Shown piece after piece: positions 27,304 through 34,828 of a stretch of 64,000 bases of DNA. The notes below the pieces were generated by a model. The model was not told where the DNA came from, did not search any database, and saw nothing but the letters and a program-made list of their open reading frames with translations. The stretch lies in contig NZ_JAFAIX010000010.1 of the NCBI RefSeq assembly GCF_019236475.1, positions 1 to 64,000 on the forward strand, written 5' to 3'. The position numbers were made by a program, and so were the translations under genes. This DNA comes from Chitinophaga sp. Lineage in GTDB: Bacteria; Bacteroidota; Bacteroidia; Chitinophagales; Chitinophagaceae. Numbering within the stretch: the first letter of the stretch is position 1; the number at the start of each line of letters is the position of its first letter.

Positions 27304-28600
27304 ACCTAAGGAGGCTACAGCCATCATTAATTCATTACTTGCAGGTGTAGTTCCTAAAATAGGTGTTCAACATATAAATGTTGGTAGATCCGATGAAACC
27401 AATGCTTTTGTGCAGGCGCTGGAGGATGTCAAGAATGGCCATAGTATGGTGAAATTCTGGATTGGAGATTTTGGATCTGGTAAATCTTTCATGCTGCACC
27501 TGATGAATACGGTCGCCTTGCGCCAGAAGTTTGTAGTGGCAACAGCAGACTTTACACCAGATAATCGTTTATATGCAAATGATGGAAAGGCGGTAGCCCT
27601 GTATACAGCACTTATTAATAATATATCGATCCAGACAAAACCAGAAGGAGGGGCCTTACCTACTTTGATGGAAAAATGGATTGAACAAACCATTACTAGG
27701 ACGGCGGAATCCAACAATATTCCCTTGACAGATATCAGACAAGATCAGTATTTGCCGTTAATACAATCTAATATACTGAAAATAATTAGTGAACTTTCTG
27801 ATGTTGGCGGTTATGATTTCGGTACTGTTGTAATGAAGTATTATGAAGGCTATGTGAAGAGTGATGATCTCCAAATGAAGAATGCCTTAAAGTGGCTTAA
27901 AGGGGAATACAAAACTAAAACAGAAGCTAGGCAGGATCTAGGAGTCAGAGAAATTATAAATGATCTGAATTATTATGATATGCTCAAAAACTTCTGTAAG
28001 TTCTTTGTGAGTATGGGGTATAGTGGATTTGTGGTTAATTTAGACGAGGTGATTAACCTGTATAAAATTTCCACCAGTGTCATGCGAGAAAAGAACTATG
28101 AGAAGATCCTGACTATCTATAATGATTGTTTTCAAGGTAAGGTGACGAACCTCTTTTTTAATTTTGCTGGAACGAAGGAGACATTAGAGAATGAAAGACG
28201 TGGACTTTTTAGCTACAGCGCTTTGAAGAGCCGCCTTGAATCTAATAAATTTGAGACGAATGAAATCCGAGATTTCTCCCAGCCAGTTATTAGATTATTG
28301 CCATTAAATCATAACGAGGTTTTTGTCCTGCTAAAAAAGCTTAAAGAAATTTTTGATCAGAATTATGGCATCACCGTCGATTTTAGTGATGAGGAAATCC
28401 AGACTTTCATGGAAGCAATGTTTAATAAACCTGGAGCCAGTGAGTTCCTTACCCCTCGTGAGATTATTAGAGACTTTTTGAATATTCTGAATATTTTAAG
28501 ACAGAACCCTACACTAAATAAACAGCAACTATTTATTGATATAGAAGTAGTGGATGAAAGACCAGATATTCTAACACTTGATCAAATTGAAGAATTGTGA
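27287..28600 (+). CDS. sngB: Shango system ATPase (SngB-like; DUF2791/BrxC-BrxD-type P-loop)
   Basis: A 437-residue P-loop ATPase. Walker A is GDFGSGKSF at about residues 60-68 and Walker B is VVNLDEV at about 249-255. Surrounding phrases, HINVGRSDETNAFVQALEDV near the N-terminus and FLTPREIIRDFLNIL near the end, are typical of the DUF2791 family, which includes BREX BrxD. The ORF start at 27287 overlaps the TerB-like gene, and an in-frame ATG at 27293 is equally possible. The stop overlaps the helicase start (GTGA). In Shango the ATPase is thought to work with the TerB-like and helicase subunits in phage sensing or DNA processing; the mechanism is not settled. Confidence 0.85.
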   Translation: MSMIIKPKEATAIINSLLAGVVPKIGVQHINVGRSDETNAFVQALEDVKNGHSMVKFWIGDFGSGKSFMLHLMNTVALRQKFVVATADFTPDNRLYANDGKAVALYTALINNISIQTKPEGGALPTLMEKWIEQTITRTAESNNIPLTDIRQDQYLPLIQSNILKIISELSDVGGYDFGTVVMKYYEGYVKSDDLQMKNALKWLKGEYKTKTEARQDLGVREIINDLNYYDMLKNFCKFFVSMGYSGFVVNLDEVINLYKISTSVMREKNYEKILTIYNDCFQGKVTNLFFNFAGTKETLENERRGLFSYSALKSRLESNKFETNEIRDFSQPVIRLLPLNHNEVFVLLKKLKEIFDQNYGITVDFSDEEIQTFMEAMFNKPGASEFLTPREIIRDFLNILNILRQNPTLNKQQLFIDIEVVDERPDILTLDQIEEL

Positions 28601-30726
28601 GTCCATTTGATTTACTATCTGAGCCAATTAAGCGATTTGTTCGGGATAAACGATGGGATAAATTTCGCCCCATTCAGAAAGCTGCCATTGAGAAAATTTT
28701 ATCAACAGATGCGAATTATATTTTAGCTTCCAGAACAGCATCTGGAAAAACGGAAGCCGCTTTTTTACCCATTTTATCGAAGGTGAATTTTAGTGAAAAT
28801 GGGGTCCAAGTGCTTTATGTGTCGCCACTGATCGCGTTAATAAATGATCAGTTTTTAAGGGTGGAAGAGTTATGTAAATACTTGGATGTTACGGTTGTTA
28901 AATGGCATGGAGAGGCAAACGTAAGTGCTAAAAATAACATTTTGAAGAACCCCAATGGCATAGTGCTGATTACTCCAGAGTCGCTAGAAGCCATGTTTGT
29001 CAATAGACCGTCTAATCTAAAGCACCTTTTCCAAAACTTAAAGTATTTAGTCATTGATGAAGTCCATGCATTTGTTGGTAGCGCTAGAGGGGTACAATTA
29101 AAGTCGCTTTTGTATAGATTGAAATTGGTTACTGGTAATCATTTCAGAATAGTAGGACTTTCAGCCACCATTGGCGATTTTGTGGAGGCAAAAAAGATTA
29201 CTGGAGAAGAGGAGAATACGGTTGTTTTAATAGATCGTGCAAAGAAGGAAACCGAAATCCATTTTAAATACTTTTATACTCCAGGAGAAGACCTTACCGT
29301 TGATCTATTAAAGGATCTCTATCAGGAATGTTGTAATACGAAATCATTAATCTTTCCGAATAGTCGAGGTAGAGTAGAGGAGGTGGCGGTGAAGTTGTTG
29401 AAAATTGCCAAAATAGTTGGAGGCCATAATAATTATTTCTCCCACCATTCATCAGTGGATAAGGAGGTGAGAGAATATGTGGAGGAATTTGCCAATAATA
29501 GTAGAGGACAAAATTATTCCATTATTTGCACATCTACACTTGAATTGGGCATCGATATTGGCAGTATTGATCAGGTAATTCAGATAGACGCAGCGCATAG
29601 TATAGCCTCCTTAATACAAAGAGTAGGTAGAAGTGGGCGAGGAGAAGGTCGATCAGGGAGCTTGTACCTTTATGCTACCAATGAATGGAGTTTAATCCAG
29701 TCCATTGCATGTTGGGAGCTCTATAATGAAGGGTTTATTGAGCCTCCTGTGGCTATTGAATATGCATATGATACCTTTGTTCACCAAATCCTTTCTGTGC
29801 TGAAATCTTCATCAGGGAAGCCTTTGAATGACTTAGTATCGGAATTTAAAAATAATCCTGCATTTAGAAATGTAACGGAGGATGAGCTGAATACCATTGT
29901 ACATCACCTCCTCAGCCAAAATATTATTGAAAGCATTGGTGGTGAACTAATAATTGGAGTTGATGGTGAAAAGCTTGTCAACAATAGAGAATTTTACAGC
30001 ACTTTCATTACAGATATCTCTTTTAAAGTGGTGTATGAAGGTAAAAGAATTGGGGAAATTCCCTTATTGCCGCAAGTGACAGTTGATGAGAACATATTGC
30101 TAGCTGCAAAGGTTTGGAAAATAAAGTATGTAGATCTGGCGGCAAAAAGGATTGAAGTAGTCATGGCCAATGATGGACGAAAGCCAATTTTTATCGGAAA
30201 ATCGCCCAATGTCCATCACATGATAAGACAGAAGATGTTCGAAATAATTTGTACCCATACTGAATATACTTATTTGAATGCGGAATGCAAGGTCGAAGTT
30301 GCTAATCTAAGAAGAGAGTTTAGTATTTTTAAAATCCAGGATTGCCATACCGAAAGACCTCTTTTAATCTCCGACAAATACATTTTGCTGTATGCATTTA
30401 CTGGTAGTCGCATTACTAACAGTCTGGCCTTTCTACTGCAAATGGTAGGTCTCGATGTTCGGATAGATGGTAAAAATGGTGCAATTCAGATAGAGGCCGC
30501 TATCGATGCGTTCTACGAAGCATGGGGTAGATTATCACAGACGAAAAATTCGGTAGATACAAGTTTGGAGGCGTATATTGATTCGAACCCGGGAAGTCTT
30601 GATTTTTCGAAGTGGGCTAAGTATTTGCCCTTGAAATATCAGGTGATGGTATTAAAGAACCAGATGCACGATTTTGAAGGGGCATTCGATTTTATTGCTA
30701 AAATGACACTCACTTTATCTAATTAA
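28597..30726 (+). CDS. sngC: Shango system DEAD/DEAH helicase (SngC-like, Lhr/BrxHI-related)
   Basis: A 709-residue superfamily 2 helicase. The start is GTG at 28597, overlapping the ATPase TGA stop, a sign of translational coupling. Motifs in order are the Q-like FRPIQKAAIEKIL, motif I ASRTASGKTEA (from about residue 43), motif II VIDEVHAF (DEVH near 153), motif III LSATIG (near 188), and motif VI QRVGRSGRGEG (near 341). The C-terminal part (about 400-709) has no nuclease motif recognised by eye. The Lhr-like layout is shared with BREX BrxHI helicases, but no PglZ or methyltransferase genes are present, which excludes BREX and supports Shango. No clear terminator is seen in the short gap before 30803. 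Confidence 0.88.
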   Translation: MSPFDLLSEPIKRFVRDKRWDKFRPIQKAAIEKILSTDANYILASRTASGKTEAAFLPILSKVNFSENGVQVLYVSPLIALINDQFLRVEELCKYLDVTVVKWHGEANVSAKNNILKNPNGIVLITPESLEAMFVNRPSNLKHLFQNLKYLVIDEVHAFVGSARGVQLKSLLYRLKLVTGNHFRIVGLSATIGDFVEAKKITGEEENTVVLIDRAKKETEIHFKYFYTPGEDLTVDLLKDLYQECCNTKSLIFPNSRGRVEEVAVKLLKIAKIVGGHNNYFSHHSSVDKEVREYVEEFANNSRGQNYSIICTSTLELGIDIGSIDQVIQIDAAHSIASLIQRVGRSGRGEGRSGSLYLYATNEWSLIQSIACWELYNEGFIEPPVAIEYAYDTFVHQILSVLKSSSGKPLNDLVSEFKNNPAFRNVTEDELNTIVHHLLSQNIIESIGGELIIGVDGEKLVNNREFYSTFITDISFKVVYEGKRIGEIPLLPQVTVDENILLAAKVWKIKYVDLAAKRIEVVMANDGRKPIFIGKSPNVHHMIRQKMFEIICTHTEYTYLNAECKVEVANLRREFSIFKIQDCHTERPLLISDKYILLYAFTGSRITNSLAFLLQMVGLDVRIDGKNGAIQIEAAIDAFYEAWGRLSQTKNSVDTSLEAYIDSNPGSLDFSKWAKYLPLKYQVMVLKNQMHDFEGAFDFIAKMTLTLSN

Positions 30727-30802
30727 AAGATTAAACGAGCATAGTCTCATTGGTCCAACTTTTATTCCGTAAAATCCAAGCCTCTGGCTACCGGATTCAC
30801 CC

Positions 30803-31540
30803 GTGATTTTTTCTGCAGCACCATATAATTTCCTATTTTGTCCTCTCAATAAAAAAATACCCTTGAAGCGATTCCTAAAAATCATTGGTTATACCCTATT
30901 AACACTATTCCTACTAATAGGGAGTTACCTCCTCGCAGCGTTTATCCTTTCCCGTATGAGCACTCCAAAAGAACAGGTGGCTGATGCGGATATCGCTATT
31001 TACATCCTCACCAATGGTGTACATACAGATATAGTGGTACCTGTGCATACACCAGAGATCGACTGGAGCACCCGCATTCCTTATCGTAATACCATCGGCA
31101 ATGATACGAGTGCACAGTTGCTGGCTTTCGGCTGGGGGGATAAAGGCTTCTACCTGGAAACGCCTACCTGGGCTGATCTCAAGGCTAGTACTGCTTTTAA
31201 AGCAGCTTTCAACTTAAGTACTGCGGCTATTCATGCTACCTATTACCGAGGATTACAGGAAAATGAAAGTTGCAAGCGTATCATGATAAGCAAATCGCAG
31301 TATGCGCGACTCATAAAATATATCAATGATAGCTTCAAAACAGGCCCGGATGGCTTGCCTATCTGGATCAAGACAAACGCCAATTATGATAGCAACGACG
31401 CTTTCTATGAAGCCAAAGGAAGCTATAATGTCTTCCATACCTGCAATACCTGGGCAAACAATGGGTTGAAGAGCTGCGGACAAAAAGCTTGCCGCTGGAC
31501 GATATTTGACACGGGTATATTTTATCAATATAGAAAGTAG
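30803..31540 (+). CDS. TIGR02117 family (DUF2459) membrane-anchored protein
   Basis: A 245-residue protein with one N-terminal membrane helix (YTLLTLFLLIGSYLLAAFIL) and an exported domain. Phrases such as IYILTNGVHTDIVVP, FGWGDKGFYLETPTWADL, YRGL and the Cys-containing FHTCNTWANNGLKSCG identify the TIGR02117/DUF2459 family. Conserved Cys and His residues resemble a NlpC/P60-like thiol hydrolase arrangement, but no activity is proven. The ATG at 30803 adds about 20 atypical residues; an in-frame TTG at 30863 (product MKRFLKIIGYTLL) would give a more usual signal-anchor start. Confidence 0.8.
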   Translation: MIFSAAPYNFLFCPLNKKIPLKRFLKIIGYTLLTLFLLIGSYLLAAFILSRMSTPKEQVADADIAIYILTNGVHTDIVVPVHTPEIDWSTRIPYRNTIGNDTSAQLLAFGWGDKGFYLETPTWADLKASTAFKAAFNLSTAAIHATYYRGLQENESCKRIMISKSQYARLIKYINDSFKTGPDGLPIWIKTNANYDSNDAFYEAKGSYNVFHTCNTWANNGLKSCGQKACRWTIFDTGIFYQYRK

Positions 31541-31628
31541 CCGTTTGGCCATAGTGAATCCTTCCTAAAGAAAAGTGTTAAATTTGCGCAGACAATTCGC
31601 CCTTGTTGTTTCATAAATTTATCGTGAG

Positions 31629-32381
31629 ATGTTACGCCATATAGGAAGGAAAAGGAACTACAAACATAATGTACGCTTGGCAGCCCTCTTGTGCTTTGTG
31701 GCGGGTATTGTAAATGCGGCCGGCTTTTTTGGATTCGCGGTACTGACCACCAACGTAACAGGCCATGCGGCACTGTTGGCGCAGAAGCTGGCCGTTGGAG
31801 ACCTACGGGCGGTAAGAATGGTGAGCCTCTGGTTGTTGCTGTTCCTGGCCGGGGCCTTTTTCTCCAGCTTCTGCACAGGGAAAATAGGTAGAACCCGAAG
31901 ATTCTCCTATACCATACCCATTGTCCTAGAAATGATGATACTGACGGCAGTGGCTTATTTGGGACCATTATACGATCATTCTGTTGTCAGAACGGAACTA
32001 TTTGCAGGAAGCCTCCTCTTCGCCATGGGCATGCAAAATGCATTAGTCTCTAATATTTCCGGAAATGTAGTAAGAACCACACACCTCACCGGGATGTTTA
32101 CAGACCTAGGAATCGACCTATATACTTTAACAGATAAGGAGGCTATTAACAGGGTAGGGGTGAGACGAAGAATCGCACTCCGACTCGTTATCATCTCTTT
32201 CTTCCTGGGAGGGGCCATCGCTGGCGGTTACATGTTCATCCATTACCATTACGATACTTTTTACCTACCGGTTGCACTGCTACTTATTGCATTGTTTTAT
32301 GACGCCTTCCGGATCAGACTAGCCAAGGCTATGCACCGTTTTAAACAGCCGACAACAAACAATGAAACCTTTCACCACTGA
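31629..32381 (+). CDS. YoaK family (DUF1275) membrane protein
   Basis: A 250-residue multi-pass inner-membrane protein. LAALLCFVAGIVNAAGFFGF, LTTNVTGHAALLAQKL, GMQNALVSNISGNVVRTTHLTGMFTDLG and the late hydrophobic segments are the family hallmarks. Most DUF1275 members have about six helices and unknown transport or permease-like function. It is the last plus-strand gene before the convergent serine hydrolase, 28 bp away. A GGGAGACACG repeat lies between the two genes. Confidence 0.88.
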   Translation: MLRHIGRKRNYKHNVRLAALLCFVAGIVNAAGFFGFAVLTTNVTGHAALLAQKLAVGDLRAVRMVSLWLLLFLAGAFFSSFCTGKIGRTRRFSYTIPIVLEMMILTAVAYLGPLYDHSVVRTELFAGSLLFAMGMQNALVSNISGNVVRTTHLTGMFTDLGIDLYTLTDKEAINRVGVRRRIALRLVIISFFLGGAIAGGYMFIHYHYDTFYLPVALLLIALFYDAFRIRLAKAMHRFKQPTTNNETFHH

Positions 32382-32399
32382 TACCAGATGTATCATTTA

Positions 32400-32409
32400 G
32401 GGAGACACG
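32400..32409 (-). repeat. GGGAGACACG interspersed motif, copy 1
   Basis: An exact copy of the 10-mer sits directly beside the stop codon of the serine hydrolase. The complement reads CGTGTCTCCCTAAA, as in the two longer copies at 33966 and 40244. Confidence 0.6.
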
Positions 32410-33831
32410 TTACTCTATCTTCTTCCACTGGCTCTTCCGTTCCTGGCTCCAATACAGCGATGTCGGTGTGCCATTAGTCATTTCAAATGCTATAGTGGTA
32501 TGAATACGGGTAACATCAGGTAACACGAAAAATGTGTCGGTCTGCGGTTGCAGGAGCATATTTACGCCCGACTTATTCGACAACGTTGCATATAGGTGAT
32601 TGTTTTTCTTACTAATGATAATCCTTTCCCCTGTATTGACTTTCGTCTTCCTAATACCATCTTTCTCATACAGACTATCTACCAGGTAGGTCCCGATATA
32701 CTTATCCATCAATGTTTCACTGAGGGCGATATTGGCTTGCACCGTTTTTCCCAACGCCATGCGGAATATATCATCGAATAATCTGAACCGGGTATCACTG
32801 AAGCCTGTCATATCTTCTCCAGATTTGAGATTGGTAAGTAACACTGCATAGATGTCTTCTGCTGGGAAGTATTTCTCTTCTGCAATAAAACCACTTACCT
32901 GTCCCTCATGATGAATACATCTGCTACCCTCCAAACTATCAATAAACCAGCCATATCCATAGCTAGAAACACCCTGTTTCAGTGGGTAAGGAGTGAACGC
33001 CTGCTGCAAGGTTTCCTTCTTAATTAGTTGATTCGCCAGCAGTGCATTGTTCCATTTATAGAGATCCTCCAGCGTTGACATCAAATCTCCGCAGGCATAA
33101 CCCATAGAAATAGACTGATAGGGGCTGTTCTCATAATAGCCCTTGTCCCTCGTATAACCTGTCACTCGCTTAGGAATAATATCCCTTTCATGCGTGTAAT
33201 AAGTGCTGTGTAACCCTGCCGGTTCCAGGATATTTTGCTTCATATACTCGTGGTACCCCTTTCCTGTCAATTGTTCTATCAAGTATCCCAACAGAAAATA
33301 ATTGGAATTAGAATATGCAAACTTAGTACCTGGCTGAAACTGCAGGGGCTCATTCTTGAAGAAATCGAATATATACTTCGGCGTGAAGTCCCGCCGTTCC
33401 ACATAGGGATCGGGGTGGTTCATGGAGGAATAGTCAATAATGCCGGATGTATGGGTCAACAGATTTTCTATGGTAATCGTATATCCCTTTGACGGGAAAT
33501 CCTTCAGATATCGCTGTATGCTGTCTTTTAAACCTATTTTCCCCTGTTCCACCAATTGCAATATAGCGATGGCCGTAAACTGCTTAGTGACGGAACCAAT
33601 CCTGAAAACCATATCCGGATCTAGCGGCACACCTAGTTCCATATTAGCACTGCCAAAAGCTTTCTTATAGATGATTTTCTTACCTTTGGCAACCAGGATC
33701 GCACAGCCAGGTTCCGTCAACTTTATCTGAGAAGATACCAGGCTATCCATAGATGTTGGCAAGAAGTCCTGCGCATAGGTCGTATAAGAAGCAAAGACAC
33801 TGATCAAAAGAAGGGTTAGTTTCTTAGGCAT
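32410..33831 (-). CDS. Serine hydrolase of the class C beta-lactamase/penicillin-binding-like family
   Basis: A 473-residue exported enzyme with a signal peptide (LLISVFASYTTYAQ). The catalytic SxxK tetrad is S80-V-T-K83 within FRIGSVTKQFTAIAIL and the second motif YxN is Y173-S-N175 in KFAYSNSNYFLLGYL. The third motif region appears as HEGQVSGF (HxG-like). The fold is that of class C beta-lactamases, DD-peptidases and esterases; Bacteroidota carry many paralogues, so a resistance role should not be assumed. A C-terminal ~100-residue beta-rich extension follows the catalytic domain. An inverted repeat lies just upstream of its start. Confidence 0.88.
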   Translation of the reverse strand: MPKKLTLLLISVFASYTTYAQDFLPTSMDSLVSSQIKLTEPGCAILVAKGKKIIYKKAFGSANMELGVPLDPDMVFRIGSVTKQFTAIAILQLVEQGKIGLKDSIQRYLKDFPSKGYTITIENLLTHTSGIIDYSSMNHPDPYVERRDFTPKYIFDFFKNEPLQFQPGTKFAYSNSNYFLLGYLIEQLTGKGYHEYMKQNILEPAGLHSTYYTHERDIIPKRVTGYTRDKGYYENSPYQSISMGYACGDLMSTLEDLYKWNNALLANQLIKKETLQQAFTPYPLKQGVSSYGYGWFIDSLEGSRCIHHEGQVSGFIAEEKYFPAEDIYAVLLTNLKSGEDMTGFSDTRFRLFDDIFRMALGKTVQANIALSETLMDKYIGTYLVDSLYEKDGIRKTKVNTGERIIISKKNNHLYATLSNKSGVNMLLQPQTDTFFVLPDVTRIHTTIAFEMTNGTPTSLYWSQERKSQWKKIE

Positions 33832-33838
33832 ATTGTAA

Positions 33839-33863
33839 ATATTGGAAGTGTTAGTTCCAATAT
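33839..33863 (-). promoter_or_regulatory. Inverted repeat upstream of the serine hydrolase
   Basis: ATATTGGAA and TTCCAATAT, perfect 9-base arms with a 7-base gap, start 7 bp before the start codon. It could be an operator or an mRNA leader hairpin. No regulator gene is adjacent on that side. Confidence 0.4.
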
Positions 33864-33965
33864 AATTAATATTTAAATGCCATCACTTTGCGATCCTGAA
33901 CTTGATAATTTATATCCTCGCTGCGCTAATATAATTTTACCATACTTTCTCGAAAGGCCATAAGC

Positions 33966-34030
33966 CAATACGGACCTACGTTTACCCCAATTATCCAGAT
34001 AACTTCGTGTCTCCCTAAAATATATTATTT
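33966..34030 (+). repeat. Left copy of the ~65 bp direct repeat flanking the metal locus
   Basis: CAATACGGACCTACGTTTAC and then CCCAATTATCC...CTTCGTGTCTCCCTAAAA match the copy at 40244-40310 with about five substitutions and one small indel. It includes the GGGAGACACG motif (complement at 34006-34015). Confidence 0.75.
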
Positions 34031-34040
34031 ACTCACTTCC

Positions 34041-34703
34041 CTATTTCTTGATGGGCGCTACGAGGATCCTTTCGCAAACCAGTTGACTTAATATTTCATG
34101 TTTCCGTTTGTTGTATTCAATGGTCATAGTCCCATCAAAGGCTTCTATGGATAGTATTTTTATAGTTGTTCCCAACAAAAGTTCCCTACTATTGAGAAAT
34201 TTAAGGAAGTCATCTGAAGAGTGCGTAACCGCTTTAAAATTAACAATATCACCCGCTTTGCATTCATTCAGCTTGTGATACTCAACCCATTCCATTTTAC
34301 CATTTTTGTCTGGAATAGGGGACCCATGCGGGTCTATTTTCGGATAGCCTAACAATTGATCCATTTTAGCGAAGAAATCGGGAGACTGCACATGCTCAAT
34401 TTGCTCTGCTATGTTGTGAACTTCATCCCAGCCAAAGCCCATTTTCTCTACCAGAAACATTTCTGTCAGACGATGTTTGCGGATGATTAATGCTGCTTCC
34501 TTTTCCCCTTTACTGGTTAGTCGTACAGGCTTGTAGCTTTCATGAATAATAAACCCCTTCTCCGCCAGTTTTTTCATCATACTGTTTACAGTCGGCATTT
34601 TTATATCCAGTTGCTTGCTTAATTCGTTCACATTAGCCTCGCCCTTTACGCGGGACAGGTTATAAATAGCTTTCAGGTAATTTTCTTCAGTATGCGTATT
34701 CAT
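34041..34703 (-). CDS. DtxR/MntR-family metal-dependent repressor
   Basis: A 220-residue regulator with an N-terminal winged helix (ENYLKAIYNLSRVKGEANVN, MPTVNSMMKKLAEKGFI), a dimerisation and metal-binding helical domain and a C-terminal FeoA-like SH3 domain (ECKAGDIVNFKAVTHSSDDF). Likely metal ligands are intact: H77, E81, H96, E100, E103, H104 and the DPHG motif at 124-127. The B. subtilis MntR ligands D8 and E11 are replaced (N8, K11), so the effector metal, Mn(II) or Fe(II), is not settled. It is divergent from the TonB receptor, SOD and Nramp genes, and a 7-2-7 palindrome lies in their shared intergenic region. Confidence 0.9.
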   Translation of the reverse strand: MNTHTEENYLKAIYNLSRVKGEANVNELSKQLDIKMPTVNSMMKKLAEKGFIIHESYKPVRLTSKGEKEAALIIRKHRLTEMFLVEKMGFGWDEVHNIAEQIEHVQSPDFFAKMDQLLGYPKIDPHGSPIPDKNGKMEWVEYHKLNECKAGDIVNFKAVTHSSDDFLKFLNSRELLLGTTIKILSIEAFDGTMTIEYNKRKHEILSQLVCERILVAPIKK

Positions 34704-34764
34704 ACTACAATATTACAACATTGACTTAGTTTCTCCTTACATGAATAATTAATCTGTAAAATAT

Positions 34765-34795
34765 TTTGTTAGAATGTTCTAACTTTATACTTTTG
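34765..34795 (+). promoter_or_regulatory. Bacteroidota promoter for the metal-uptake operon
   Basis: TTTG at 34765-34768, exactly 19 bp, then TACTTTTG at 34788-34795, a full match to TTTG-N19-TAnnTTTG. The receptor start codon is 33 bp downstream. A palindromic operator fills most of the spacer. Confidence 0.8.
34768..34783. promoter_or_regulatory. Predicted operator for the DtxR-type repressor
   Basis: GTTAGAATGTTCTAAC, perfect 7-base arms separated by TG, lies between the -33 and -7 boxes where a bound repressor would block RNA polymerase. The divergent DtxR-type gene makes it the obvious ligand; binding is inferred. Confidence 0.65.
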
Positions 34796-34828
34796 CGATG
34801 TGAAACAAAAAAATTCGTACTGTAGAAA

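Noticed and set aside
25255..30726. BREX or DISARM system
   Set aside because: The ATPase and helicase resemble BrxD and BrxHI, but there are no PglX, PglZ, BrxC or methyltransferase genes; the TerB-like gene fits Shango instead.
31629..31968. Several overlapping frames opposite or within the DUF1275 gene (e.g. minus strand 31525-31968)
   Set aside because: Arg/Pro-rich translations without domains, fully covered by the DUF1275 gene with clear family motifs.
32410..33831. Antibiotic-resistance class C beta-lactamase
   Set aside because: SxxK and YxN motifs are shared by many esterases and DD-peptidases in Bacteroidota; the C-terminal beta extension is not typical of AmpC.
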